DNA of 6,771 nt from an uncultured Lachnospiraceae bacterium. Lineage in GTDB: Bacteria > Bacillota > Clostridia > Lachnospirales > Lachnospiraceae. Both the position numbers and the translations under genes were made by a program. The notes beneath the pieces are model-generated. The model had not been told where the DNA came from. It saw nothing but the letters and a program-made list of their open reading frames with translations, and did not search any database. This document shows positions 1 through 6,771 of this stretch, one piece after another (position 1 is the first letter of the stretch; each line of letters opens with the position of its first letter). The DNA is taken from NCBI GenBank assembly GCA_945836565.1, contig CAMALN010000089.1, positions 1 through 6,771 of the forward strand, given 5' to 3'.

Positions 1-569
1 AGTCCGCCCGCTCTGTCACTTCTCTCATATACGGTTACCTTATGTCCGCGCTTATTTAATAGCTGTGCTACGGTAAGTCCGGAAGGTCCGCTTCCGATTA
101 CAGCCACACTCTTTCCTGTGCGTGTCGCAGGAGTCTCAGGCTTTACAAGTCCGTTTTCATATGCATACTCGATGATAGCCTTCTCATTTTCCTTGGTGGA
201 AACCGGTGCACCCATAAGTCCGCAGGTACATGCCGCCTCACAGAGTGCAGGGCATACCCTTGAAGTGAATTCCGGGAAACAATGTGTCTTGCTGAGTCTT
301 ACATATGCCTGCTCAAGGTTGCCTCTGTATACGAGGTCATTTGTCTCAGGAACCAGATTGTTGAGCGGACATCCCGATGCCATACCGCCTATCATGGTTC
401 CCGCCTGACAAAACGGAACACCACAGGACATACATCTGCCCGCCTGGCACTCCTGCTCCTTCTCGGATAGTCTCTCATGAAACTCCTCAAAATTCTGTAT
501 TCTTTCCTTAGGAGGAATCGCTGCCGGATCCTTCCTCTCATAGTCCATAAATCCTGTTGCTTTACCCAT
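1..569 (-). CDS. gltD: Glutamate synthase (GOGAT) small subunit, 3' part missing at window edge
   Basis: This is the N-terminal 189 codons of the beta subunit of glutamate synthase, an FAD flavoprotein that oxidises NAD(P)H and passes electrons through iron-sulfur clusters to GltB. Full-length members are roughly 480-500 residues, so about 40% is seen. The N-terminal ferredoxin-like domain has the cysteine group CMSCGVPFC (C46, C49, C54), then GCPLNNLVP (C67), then VCPALCEAACTCG (C106, C110, C114, C116). These are the expected ligands of the [4Fe-4S] clusters. The 12 residues between C54 and C67 match the longer Gram-positive/plant layout rather than the short enterobacterial one. An FAD-binding Rossmann fold begins at SVAVIGSGPSGL (154-165), with GSGPSG as its GxGxxG loop and a following strand ending in Glu182. 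The ATG at 569 is fixed by a strong ribosome-binding site, 15 nt after the gltB stop. NADH versus NADPH preference cannot be read because that domain is outside the window. Related FAD oxidoreductases (the NfnB or preTA type) share this fold, but adjacency to gltB makes gltD by far the best reading. Confidence 0.97.
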   Translation of the reverse strand, partial: MGKATGFMDYERKDPAAIPPKERIQNFEEFHERLSEKEQECQAGRCMSCGVPFCQAGTMIGGMASGCPLNNLVPETNDLVYRGNLEQAYVRLSKTHCFPEFTSRVCPALCEAACTCGLMGAPVSTKENEKAIIEYAYENGLVKPETPATRTGKSVAVIGSGPSGLTVAQLLNKRGHKVTVYERSDRAGG

Positions 570-576
570 GCTTCTT

Positions 577-584
577 CCTCCTTT
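577..584 (-). promoter_or_regulatory. Ribosome-binding site of gltD
   Basis: The gltB-gltD gap contains AAAGGAGG (584-577) on the minus strand, a near-ideal match to the 16S rRNA anti-Shine-Dalgarno, 7 nt before the ATG at 569. It is stronger than the gltB site and lies just outside the gltB reading frame. gltD can therefore be initiated independently at a high rate, in keeping with the need for matched subunit amounts. Confidence 0.92.
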
Positions 585-3500
585 CTACTTAAAGCTCTCA
601 TAGAAAGCTTCTATCTGTGCCATCTCGTGATCCATGCCCTGCTCCTCGAATGCCGCAGTCATCTGAATCATACGCTTATAATCCTCAGGAATAATCTTCT
701 TGAACTTGCCAAGACTATTCTCATAATCATCCAATATACTCTTCGCCTTAAGTGAGCCCGTATACTCATAATGCTTCTCGAGTAACTCCTTAAGAAGCTC
801 TTTATCAGCCTTGTTCTCAACCTTTTCCATAAGCACCATCTCTTTGTTGAGATTCTTATATAAGCAGTTGTTCTCATCAAGGACATATGCTATACCACCG
901 CTCATACCTGCTGCAAAGTTCTTGCCTGTAGGTCCGAGTATAACGGCTACACCACCTGTCATATACTCACAGCCGTGCTCACCTACACCCTCTACTACGG
1001 TTCTCGCACCTGAATTTCTGACACAGAATCTCTCACCTGCCATACCTGCGATATAAGCATCACCTGAGGTTGCGCCATACAGGGCTACATTTCCGACGAT
1101 AATATTATCCTCTGCCGCATAAGCAGCATCCTTAGGTGCTTTAAGCACGAGTCGTCCGCCTGACAAGCCCTTTCCGAAGTAGTCATTGCTGTCACCCACA
1201 AGATTGATTCTAAGTCCCGCAGGCACAAATGCACCAAAGCTCTGTCCGCCTGAGCCTGTACAATTTATCTCTATGGTATCCTCAGCCAAGCCCTCCGGAT
1301 GCTTCTTGGTAATCTCTGAACCAATCAGTGTACCGAAGGTTCTGTTGATATTCGTAACCTTTGCATCAACTGCAATCCTGTTGCCATTTTTTATAGCATC
1401 CTTAAGACCCTTTACATTTGCAAGCATAGTCTCATCAAGCTCCTTCTCAAGCTTGAAGTCATATGCATTTGCAGGATTAAATACAGCGTCTTCTCTCGGA
1501 GTATCAAGTAAAATTCTGTCGAGAAGAATATTTGATCTGTCCTTTGATAAGTTCTCATTTCTCTTCAAAAGGTCTGTTCTGCCGACAAGCTCGTCTACAG
1601 TTCTTACGCCGAGCTTTGACATATATTCACGAAGCTCCTCTGCGATAAACCTCATGAAATTCTCTACGTATTCAGGCTTACCTATGAACTTCTTTCTAAG
1701 CTCAGGGTTCTGTGTAGCCACACCCATAGGGCAGGTGTCAAGATTACATACTCTCATCATTACACAGCCCAGGGTTACCAGCGGAGCAGTTGCAAAGCCG
1801 AATTCCTCAGCACCGAGAATTGCGGCAATCGCCACGTCACGGCCGCTCATAAGCTTACCGTCTGTCTCGATTACAACCTGCTTACGAAGACCATTCATAA
1901 GAAGCGTCTGATGTGTCTCGGCAAGTCCAAGCTCCCAAGGAAGTCCTGCATTGTGAATAGACGAAAGTGGTGCTGCACCTGTACCTCCATCATAACCCGA
2001 GATAAGTATTACTCCGGCACCGGCCTTTGCAACTCCGGCTGCTATAGTACCTACACCTGTCTCAGACACAAGCTTGACAGATATACGTGCATCCTTGTTC
2101 GCATTCTTAAGGTCATATATAAGCTGTGCCAAATCCTCTATAGAATAGATATCGTGATGTGGTGGTGGTGAGATAAGACTTACACCCGGTGTAGAATGTC
2201 TCGTCTTCGCTATCCACGGATATACCTTCTTGCCCGGAAGGTGACCGCCTTCACCCGGCTTTGCACCCTGTGCCATCTTAATCTGTATCTCCTTAGCACT
2301 GCACAGATATCTGCTGGTAACACCGAAACGTCCGCTTGCGACCTGCTTTATCGCAGAGCTTCTGTCATGCTTTGTGCCTGCTGAAAGAAGTCTCTCATCA
2401 CTCTCTCCACCCTCACCGCTGTTTGACTTGCCGTGAAGATGATTCATAGCTATTGCAAGAGCCTCATGTGCCTCCTCGGATATGGAACCATATGACATCG
2501 CTCCTGTCTTAAATCTCTTAACTATGCTTTCTACAGATTCTATCTCCTCCATAGGAACAGGCTCCTCACAGTAATTGAAATCCAGAAGATTTCTAAGGTA
2601 TCCTGTCTCCTCCTTGTCAACCATCGCAGTATACTGCTTGAATTTGCCGTAATCTCCCTCTCTGGTCGACATCTGAAGCATGTGAATAGTATTTGGATTA
2701 TATCGATGCTGCTCACCCTGGGCACGCATCTTATGTCGTCCCATAGAATCTATGGTCAGGTCCGCACTAAGTCCAAGCGGATCAAAGGCAAGTGAATGCT
2801 GATGGTCAGTTCTGCTTGCTATATCCTTTATAGTGATACCGCCTATTCTCGATACGGTACCTGTAAAATATTTATCTATTACAGACTGTGATATACCAAG
2901 AGCCTCAAATATTCTGCTACCCATATAAGACTGTATGGTCGAGATACCCATCTTTGAAGCAATCTTAACTATACCCTGTATAATTGCATTATCATAATCA
3001 TTTACTGCTGCATAATAATCCTTCTGCAAAAGCTCCTCATCGATAAGCTCTGCTATAGTTGCATGGGCAAGATATGGGTTGATTGCGCATGCACCATAAC
3101 CCATAAGTGTCGCAAAATGATGCACCAGTCTAGGCTCTGCTGACTCAAGTACAAGTGACATAGCCGTACATTTCTTGGTCTGTACGAGATGTCTGTGTAC
3201 AGCCGCTACAGCGAGAAGTGAAGGTATGGCAACATGGTTTTCATCCACACCTCTATCCGAAAGGATAAGGATATTCGCACCATTCTTATATGCTCTGTCA
3301 ACCTGTACGAAGAGCTGCTCGATAGCCCTGTCTAAAGGTGTGCTCTTGTAGTAGAGCATCGATACCTTTTCTACCTTGAAATCCTTTGACTTAAGATGAG
3401 ATATCTTCATAAGGTCGAGGTCAGTAAGGATAGGATTCTCTATCTTCAGCATATGGCAGTTCTCAGGCTTTTCTGAGAGCAGGTTACCATTCTTACCTAT

Positions 3501-5138
3501 ATATATAGTTGTAGCTGTTACAATCTTCTCTCTAGCAGCATCAATAGGCGGGTTTGTAACCTGTGCAAAGAGCTGCTTAAAGTAATAAAACAGTGGCTGA
3601 TACTGGTCTGACAAAGCTGCAATAGGCGTATCCACACCCATGGCTCCGATGTGCTCTGAACCATTCAATGCCATATTGCAGATTCCGTCCTTATAATCCT
3701 CGTAGGTATAACCAAATGCCTTCTGAAGTCTTGTAAGCTCCTCATGATTATATGAAGGAATCTTCTCATTTGGAATCTTGAGCTCCTTTAATGTAAGCAG
3801 ATTACTGTCAAGCCACTCACCATAAGGCTCCTTGGCTGCATATTTTCCTTTAAGCTCCTGATCGGAAATAATCTTACCCTGCTTCATATCTACCAGAAGC
3901 ATCTTACCCGGATGAAGTCTCTCCTTCTTTAATATATGTGACTCATCAAGCGGCAGAACACCAACCTCTGAAGAAAGGATAAGTCTTCCGTCATCCATCA
4001 CGTAATATCTGGATGGTCTAAGTCCGTTTCTGTCAAGGATTGCGCCCATAACATCTCCATCCGAGAAAAGTATGGATGCCGGACCATCCCATGGCTCCAT
4101 CATAGTCGCATAATACTGATAGAAATCTCTCTCTGCCTGAGATATGGTATCATTGTGCTCCCATGGTTCAGGTATAAGTATCATAGCTGCAAGAGCAGGG
4201 TCCATACCGCCCATTATCATGAACTCGAGAGCATTATCAAGCATCGCTGAATCTGAGCCCTCTGCTGATATAATAGGAAGAACCTTTGCCAAATCCTCAT
4301 CAGAGAAGCAATCTGTGTATATGGTTTCCTCTCTCGCAAGCATCTTATCGACGTTACCCTTTATTGTATTTATCTCACCATTATGTACTACAAAACGGTT
4401 TGGATGTGCCCTGTGCCAGCTCGGATTAGTGTTTGTAGAAAATCTTGAATGTACAAGTGCAACAGCAGACTCATATGCTGCATCCTGCAAATCATCAAAG
4501 AAAAGTCTAAGCTGTCCTACGAGGAACATTCCCTTATATACTATAGTTCTGCAGGAAAGCGAAGGTACATAGGTATCCTCATTACTCTGCTCAAATACAC
4601 GTCTTACTACATACAGCTTTCTGTCAAATTCAAGGTCATCTGCAAAATCCGCAGGTCTCTTCACGAAGCCCTGATATATAACCGGACAGGATGCAAGTGC
4701 ATTTGCACCCAGTACATTCTTCCTTACTGGAACCTCTCTCCAGCCAAGGAAGTTAAGTCCCTCCTTCTTTACGATAACCTCGAACATCTTCATAGCCTGG
4801 CTACGCTTAAGCTCGCCCTGCGGAAGGAAGAACATACCTACACCATAGCTTCTCTCGCGTCCCAATTCTATGCCATTTTCCTTACATACCTTTGACAGGA
4901 ACTTATGTGGAATCTGGGTAAGTATACCTACACCGTCACCTGTCTTTCCCTCTGCATCCTTACCTGCACGATGCTCGAGATTTTCTACTATCTTAAGTGC
5001 ATCATCAACTATCTGATGACTCTTTTTCCCCTGTATATTTACTATCGCTCCTATACCACAGTTATCATGCTCAAAGGATGCATCATACAAGCCCTTTCCA
5101 TCCTTTATCTGCTGTATTTGCTGGTCGTTATTATTCAT
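585..5138 (-). CDS. gltB: Glutamate synthase (GOGAT) large subunit, complete
   Basis: This is the alpha subunit of bacterial glutamate synthase. It hydrolyses glutamine, channels the ammonia to 2-oxoglutarate and reduces the imine to glutamate with electrons delivered by GltD. At 1517 residues it has the family's normal length. Domains in order: a 26-residue propeptide; a class II (Ntn) amidotransferase domain starting at the predicted nucleophile Cys27 in HDNCGIG, with EHRAG (55-59), RFSTNTNPSW (232-241) and HNGEINT (252-258); a central domain (about 480-790); an FMN-binding barrel (about 850-1210) with GAKPGEGGHLPGKKV (958-972) and GYDGGTGAAPLSS (1048-1060); the [3Fe-4S] cysteines C1125, C1131 and C1136 in a C-x5-C-x4-C pattern; and the C-terminal glycine-rich beta-helix domain (about 1260-1430). 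The ATG is chosen because its ribosome-binding site is good and the propeptide length fits the family. The gene starts 3 nt after pyrG and ends 15 nt before gltD. No frameshift is seen. Confidence 0.98.
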   Translation of the reverse strand: MNNNDQQIQQIKDGKGLYDASFEHDNCGIGAIVNIQGKKSHQIVDDALKIVENLEHRAGKDAEGKTGDGVGILTQIPHKFLSKVCKENGIELGRERSYGVGMFFLPQGELKRSQAMKMFEVIVKKEGLNFLGWREVPVRKNVLGANALASCPVIYQGFVKRPADFADDLEFDRKLYVVRRVFEQSNEDTYVPSLSCRTIVYKGMFLVGQLRLFFDDLQDAAYESAVALVHSRFSTNTNPSWHRAHPNRFVVHNGEINTIKGNVDKMLAREETIYTDCFSDEDLAKVLPIISAEGSDSAMLDNALEFMIMGGMDPALAAMILIPEPWEHNDTISQAERDFYQYYATMMEPWDGPASILFSDGDVMGAILDRNGLRPSRYYVMDDGRLILSSEVGVLPLDESHILKKERLHPGKMLLVDMKQGKIISDQELKGKYAAKEPYGEWLDSNLLTLKELKIPNEKIPSYNHEELTRLQKAFGYTYEDYKDGICNMALNGSEHIGAMGVDTPIAALSDQYQPLFYYFKQLFAQVTNPPIDAAREKIVTATTIYIGKNGNLLSEKPENCHMLKIENPILTDLDLMKISHLKSKDFKVEKVSMLYYKSTPLDRAIEQLFVQVDRAYKNGANILILSDRGVDENHVAIPSLLAVAAVHRHLVQTKKCTAMSLVLESAEPRLVHHFATLMGYGACAINPYLAHATIAELIDEELLQKDYYAAVNDYDNAIIQGIVKIASKMGISTIQSYMGSRIFEALGISQSVIDKYFTGTVSRIGGITIKDIASRTDHQHSLAFDPLGLSADLTIDSMGRHKMRAQGEQHRYNPNTIHMLQMSTREGDYGKFKQYTAMVDKEETGYLRNLLDFNYCEEPVPMEEIESVESIVKRFKTGAMSYGSISEEAHEALAIAMNHLHGKSNSGEGGESDERLLSAGTKHDRSSAIKQVASGRFGVTSRYLCSAKEIQIKMAQGAKPGEGGHLPGKKVYPWIAKTRHSTPGVSLISPPPHHDIYSIEDLAQLIYDLKNANKDARISVKLVSETGVGTIAAGVAKAGAGVILISGYDGGTGAAPLSSIHNAGLPWELGLAETHQTLLMNGLRKQVVIETDGKLMSGRDVAIAAILGAEEFGFATAPLVTLGCVMMRVCNLDTCPMGVATQNPELRKKFIGKPEYVENFMRFIAEELREYMSKLGVRTVDELVGRTDLLKRNENLSKDRSNILLDRILLDTPREDAVFNPANAYDFKLEKELDETMLANVKGLKDAIKNGNRIAVDAKVTNINRTFGTLIGSEITKKHPEGLAEDTIEINCTGSGGQSFGAFVPAGLRINLVGDSNDYFGKGLSGGRLVLKAPKDAAYAAEDNIIVGNVALYGATSGDAYIAGMAGERFCVRNSGARTVVEGVGEHGCEYMTGGVAVILGPTGKNFAAGMSGGIAYVLDENNCLYKNLNKEMVLMEKVENKADKELLKELLEKHYEYTGSLKAKSILDDYENSLGKFKKIIPEDYKRMIQMTAAFEEQGMDHEMAQIEAFYESFK

Positions 5139-5141
5139 AAA

Positions 5142-6752
5142 CTATTCCTCCCTTTGTTGCTTTTGTAGAGCGGCCTTTACCAGACCTGTAAAAAGTGGAT
5201 GTGGTACATCCGGTCTTGATTTGAATTCCGGATGTGCCTGTGTTGCCACGAAAAACGGATGATCAAAAAGCTCTATCATCTCCACGATACGCCCATCAGG
5301 CGATATGCCCGACAGCTTCATGCCATGCTCCATAAGCACATTTCTGTAATCATTGTTGACCTCGTATCTGTGTCTGTGTCTTTCTTCTATAAGTTCTTTC
5401 TTATATAATTCATAGGCCCTTGACGTTTTATCAAGTACACAAGGATAAGCACCAAGTCTAAGTGTTCCGCCTAAGTTTTCTACGCCCTCCTGCTCAGGCA
5501 TAAGCGCTATGACCGGATTCGTCGTATCCGGGTCAAGCTCTATGCTTGCCGCATCCTTTATGCCACACACATTTCTTGCGAATTCAACTATCGCAAGCTG
5601 CATACCCAGACATAATCCCAGATACGGCAGCTTATGCTCTCTGGCATATTTTATAGCCGCAAGCTTTCCTTCTGTACCACGGGTTCCAAAACCACCCGGC
5701 ACCAATATTCCATCCACATCTGAAAAGAACTCATCAGGACTACCTGTCTCAAGCTCCTCCGAATCAATCCATTTGATATTTACCTCTGTCTTATTGGCTA
5801 TGCCTCCATGCTTAAGTGCCTCAACAACACTTATGTATGCATCGTGCAAAGCAACATATTTTCCAACCAAAGCTATCGTAACCTTGTGCTCCGGATTATG
5901 GAAATCATTCACCATTTTCTCCCAGGTTGTAAGATCAACCTCAGGACAAGGTATATGCAGGCACTCACATACAGCACCCGCCAGATTCTCCTTCTCCATC
6001 ATAAGAGGAACCTCATATAGTGATTCCGCATCGAGATTCTGAAGCACATGCTCCTTCTTCACATTACAGAAGAGTGCAATCTTCGCTCTCATCTGCTCGT
6101 CCACAGGATAATCCGACCTGCACACAAGTATATCCGGCCATATTCCCATACTCTGCAGACTCTTTACGCTCATCTGTGTAGGCTTCGTCTTCATCTCCCC
6201 TGAGGATTTCAGATACGGTATCAGGGTTACCTGAATCATTATTGCATTCTCTCTTCCGACCTCAGCCTGAAACTGCCTGAATGCCTCCAGAAACGGCTGG
6301 CTTTCGATATCTCCCACCGTTCCGCCTATCTCTATAATAGATATGGTATCCTCTCCGGGGTATTTCGCCTTATAGAATCTATCCTTTATCTCATTTGTAA
6401 TATGCGGGATAACCTGTACTGTTCCTCCCTGATAATCGCCGTGCCTTTCCTTATTTAACACCGACCAGTATATCTTTCCTGTCGTCACATTGGAGTTGTT
6501 ATCCAGGTTTTCATTTATAAATCTCTCATAATGTCCAAGGTCGAGGTCCGTCTCCGTTCCATCCTCCGTAACAAACACCTCTCCATGCTGTATGGGATTC
6601 ATAGTCCCGGGGTCCATATTTATATACGGGTCAAACTTCTGCATAGTCACGTGATATCCTCTTGCCTTAAGCAATCTTCCGAGGGAAGCTGCCGTTATAC
6701 CTTTCCCTAATCCCGATACCACTCCACCGGTGACAAATACATACTTTACCAT
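5142..6752 (-). CDS. pyrG: CTP synthase (glutamine-hydrolysing), complete
   Basis: CTP synthase makes CTP from UTP, ATP and glutamine, the last step of de novo pyrimidine nucleotide synthesis, in the cytosol. The 536-residue length is normal for the family. The N-terminal synthetase domain (about 1-270) opens with the P-loop-like segment [11 protein letters not shown] (8-18). It also carries [10 protein letters not shown] (41-50), the Mg/ATP region [12 protein letters not shown] (67-78, D71), [11 protein letters not shown] (141-151, E141) and the UTP/CTP-binding loop KTKPTQ (188-193). The C-terminal class I glutamine amidotransferase domain (about 290-530) has GGFGTRG (353-359), the nucleophile Cys381 in GLCLGMQ, and His507/Glu509 in AHPEF completing the triad. 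The ATG start is supported by the conserved [10 protein letters not shown] beginning and a well-placed ribosome-binding site. It ends in TAG three bases before the gltB start, so the two are almost certainly cotranscribed. Its promoter is off the right edge, so any CTP-responsive control of the leader cannot be judged. No damage or missing key residue is seen. Confidence 0.98.
   Translation of the reverse strand: MVKYVFVTGGVVSGLGKGITAASLGRLLKARGYHVTMQKFDPYINMDPGTMNPIQHGEVFVTEDGTETDLDLGHYERFINENLDNNSNVTTGKIYWSVLNKERHGDYQGGTVQVIPHITNEIKDRFYKAKYPGEDTISIIEIGGTVGDIESQPFLEAFRQFQAEVGRENAIMIQVTLIPYLKSSGEMKTKPTQMSVKSLQSMGIWPDILVCRSDYPVDEQMRAKIALFCNVKKEHVLQNLDAESLYEVPLMMEKENLAGAVCECLHIPCPEVDLTTWEKMVNDFHNPEHKVTIALVGKYVALHDAYISVVEALKHGGIANKTEVNIKWIDSEELETGSPDEFFSDVDGILVPGGFGTRGTEGKLAAIKYAREHKLPYLGLCLGMQLAIVEFARNVCGIKDAASIELDPDTTNPVIALMPEQEGVENLGGTLRLGAYPCVLDKTSRAYELYKKELIEERHRHRYEVNNDYRNVLMEHGMKLSGISPDGRIVEMIELFDHPFFVATQAHPEFKSRPDVPHPLFTGLVKAALQKQQREE
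5147..5155 (-). promoter_or_regulatory. Ribosome-binding site of gltB, embedded in the end of pyrG
   Basis: The minus strand reads AAAGGGAGG here, with GGAGG ending 8 nt before the gltB ATG at 5138. The site lies wholly inside the last pyrG codons (Gln533, Arg534, Glu535 and the first base of Glu536) and just before its TAG stop. Ribosomes finishing pyrG therefore pass over the gltB initiation site, which suggests translational coupling. The coupling is an inference; the overlap is directly visible. Confidence 0.9.
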
Positions 6753-6759
6753 ATCTATG

Positions 6760-6770
6760 CTCCTCTCCTT
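6760..6770 (-). promoter_or_regulatory. Ribosome-binding site of pyrG (two overlapping candidates)
   Basis: Reading the minus strand, AAGGAG (6770-6765) is followed directly by AGGAG (6764-6760). The second copy lies 7 nt before the pyrG ATG, which is the usual spacing; the first lies 12 nt away. The nearer one is probably the working site and it supports the ATG at 6752. Only 19 bases upstream of the gene are visible. Confidence 0.85.
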
Positions 6771-6771
6771 G

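Larger units (their letters stand above)
1..6752 (-). other. Probable pyrG-gltB-gltD transcription unit
   Basis: The three genes share a strand, with intergenic gaps of 3 nt and 15 nt. Neither gap has room for a promoter or a hairpin terminator, so a single transcript reading through all three is the simplest interpretation. The unit's promoter must lie to the right of 6771 (or inside an upstream gene) and its end to the left of position 1. Internal promoters inside pyrG or gltB cannot be excluded by reading alone. Confidence 0.85.

Noticed and set aside
118..408. A 96-codon plus-strand open frame at the left end.
   Set aside because: It is antisense to the iron-sulfur and Rossmann region of gltD, whose motifs are unmistakable. 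Its translation has no recognisable features.
570..584. The gltB-gltD gap considered as a site for a promoter or terminator.
   Set aside because: The 15 nt are fully taken up by the gltD ribosome-binding site and spacer, with no hairpin or promoter elements.
1265..1400. Glycine-rich repeated segments in the C-terminal part of GltB, seen as a possible DNA repeat (approximate location 900-1350 on the window).
   Set aside because: The repeats are at protein level and are the known beta-helix turns of the glutamate synthase C-terminal domain. The underlying DNA is not repetitive. The coordinates given here are residue numbers.
1186..1911. A 241-codon open frame on the plus strand, antisense to gltB.
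   Set aside because: It lies wholly opposite the conserved FMN and iron-sulfur region of GltB. Its translation is Ser/Pro/Leu-rich with no recognisable domain, and its openness follows from the codon bias of gltB. Treated as a shadow frame.
4144..4895. Two overlapping plus-strand open frames of 142 and 148 codons opposite the gltB amidotransferase domain.
   Set aside because: They overlap each other and a strongly conserved domain on the other strand, and they resemble no known protein. One is rich in Tyr, Ile and Leu, as expected from reversed complement codons.
5509..6042. A 177-codon open frame on the plus strand, antisense to pyrG.
   Set aside because: It overlaps the conserved amidotransferase and linker region of PyrG and has low-complexity Ser-rich content. 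Nothing supports translation.

Overview
The window is fully protein-coding on the minus strand. It holds three consecutive genes read right to left: pyrG (CTP synthase, complete), gltB (glutamate synthase large subunit, complete) and gltD (glutamate synthase small subunit, cut by the left edge after 189 codons). The junctions are 3 nt and 15 nt. There is no non-coding stretch longer than about 20 bases, and I see no RNA gene, mobile element, repeat array or CRISPR.

The organism is most likely a low-to-mid-GC Firmicute, probably a Clostridia or Lachnospiraceae-type bacterium. The reasons are strong purine-rich Shine-Dalgarno sequences close to AAAGGAGG, frequent AGA, ATA and AAG codons, the Gram-positive/plant-style spacing of cysteines in GltD, and the overall feel of the protein sequences. 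This taxonomic call is inference from sequence style, not from a search.

Layout by transcription order: pyrG begins at 6752, only 19 nt from the right edge, so its promoter and any leader are outside the window. Its last codons carry the ribosome-binding site of gltB, which starts 3 nt after the pyrG stop. gltB runs to 585 and is followed after 15 nt by gltD, which has its own near-perfect ribosome-binding site. The operon terminator, if it lies after gltD, is also outside the window.

Functionally, all three proteins belong to glutamine amide-nitrogen metabolism. CTP synthase uses glutamine to aminate UTP and releases glutamate. GltB and GltD together form glutamate synthase (GOGAT), which moves the glutamine amide to 2-oxoglutarate to give two glutamates. 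All expected catalytic and cofactor motifs are present, so these look like ordinary working housekeeping enzymes. The parts worth a second look are the tight pyrG-gltBD linkage and the cluster of Gln and Asn codons flanking the gltB start. I found no evidence of a novel system.
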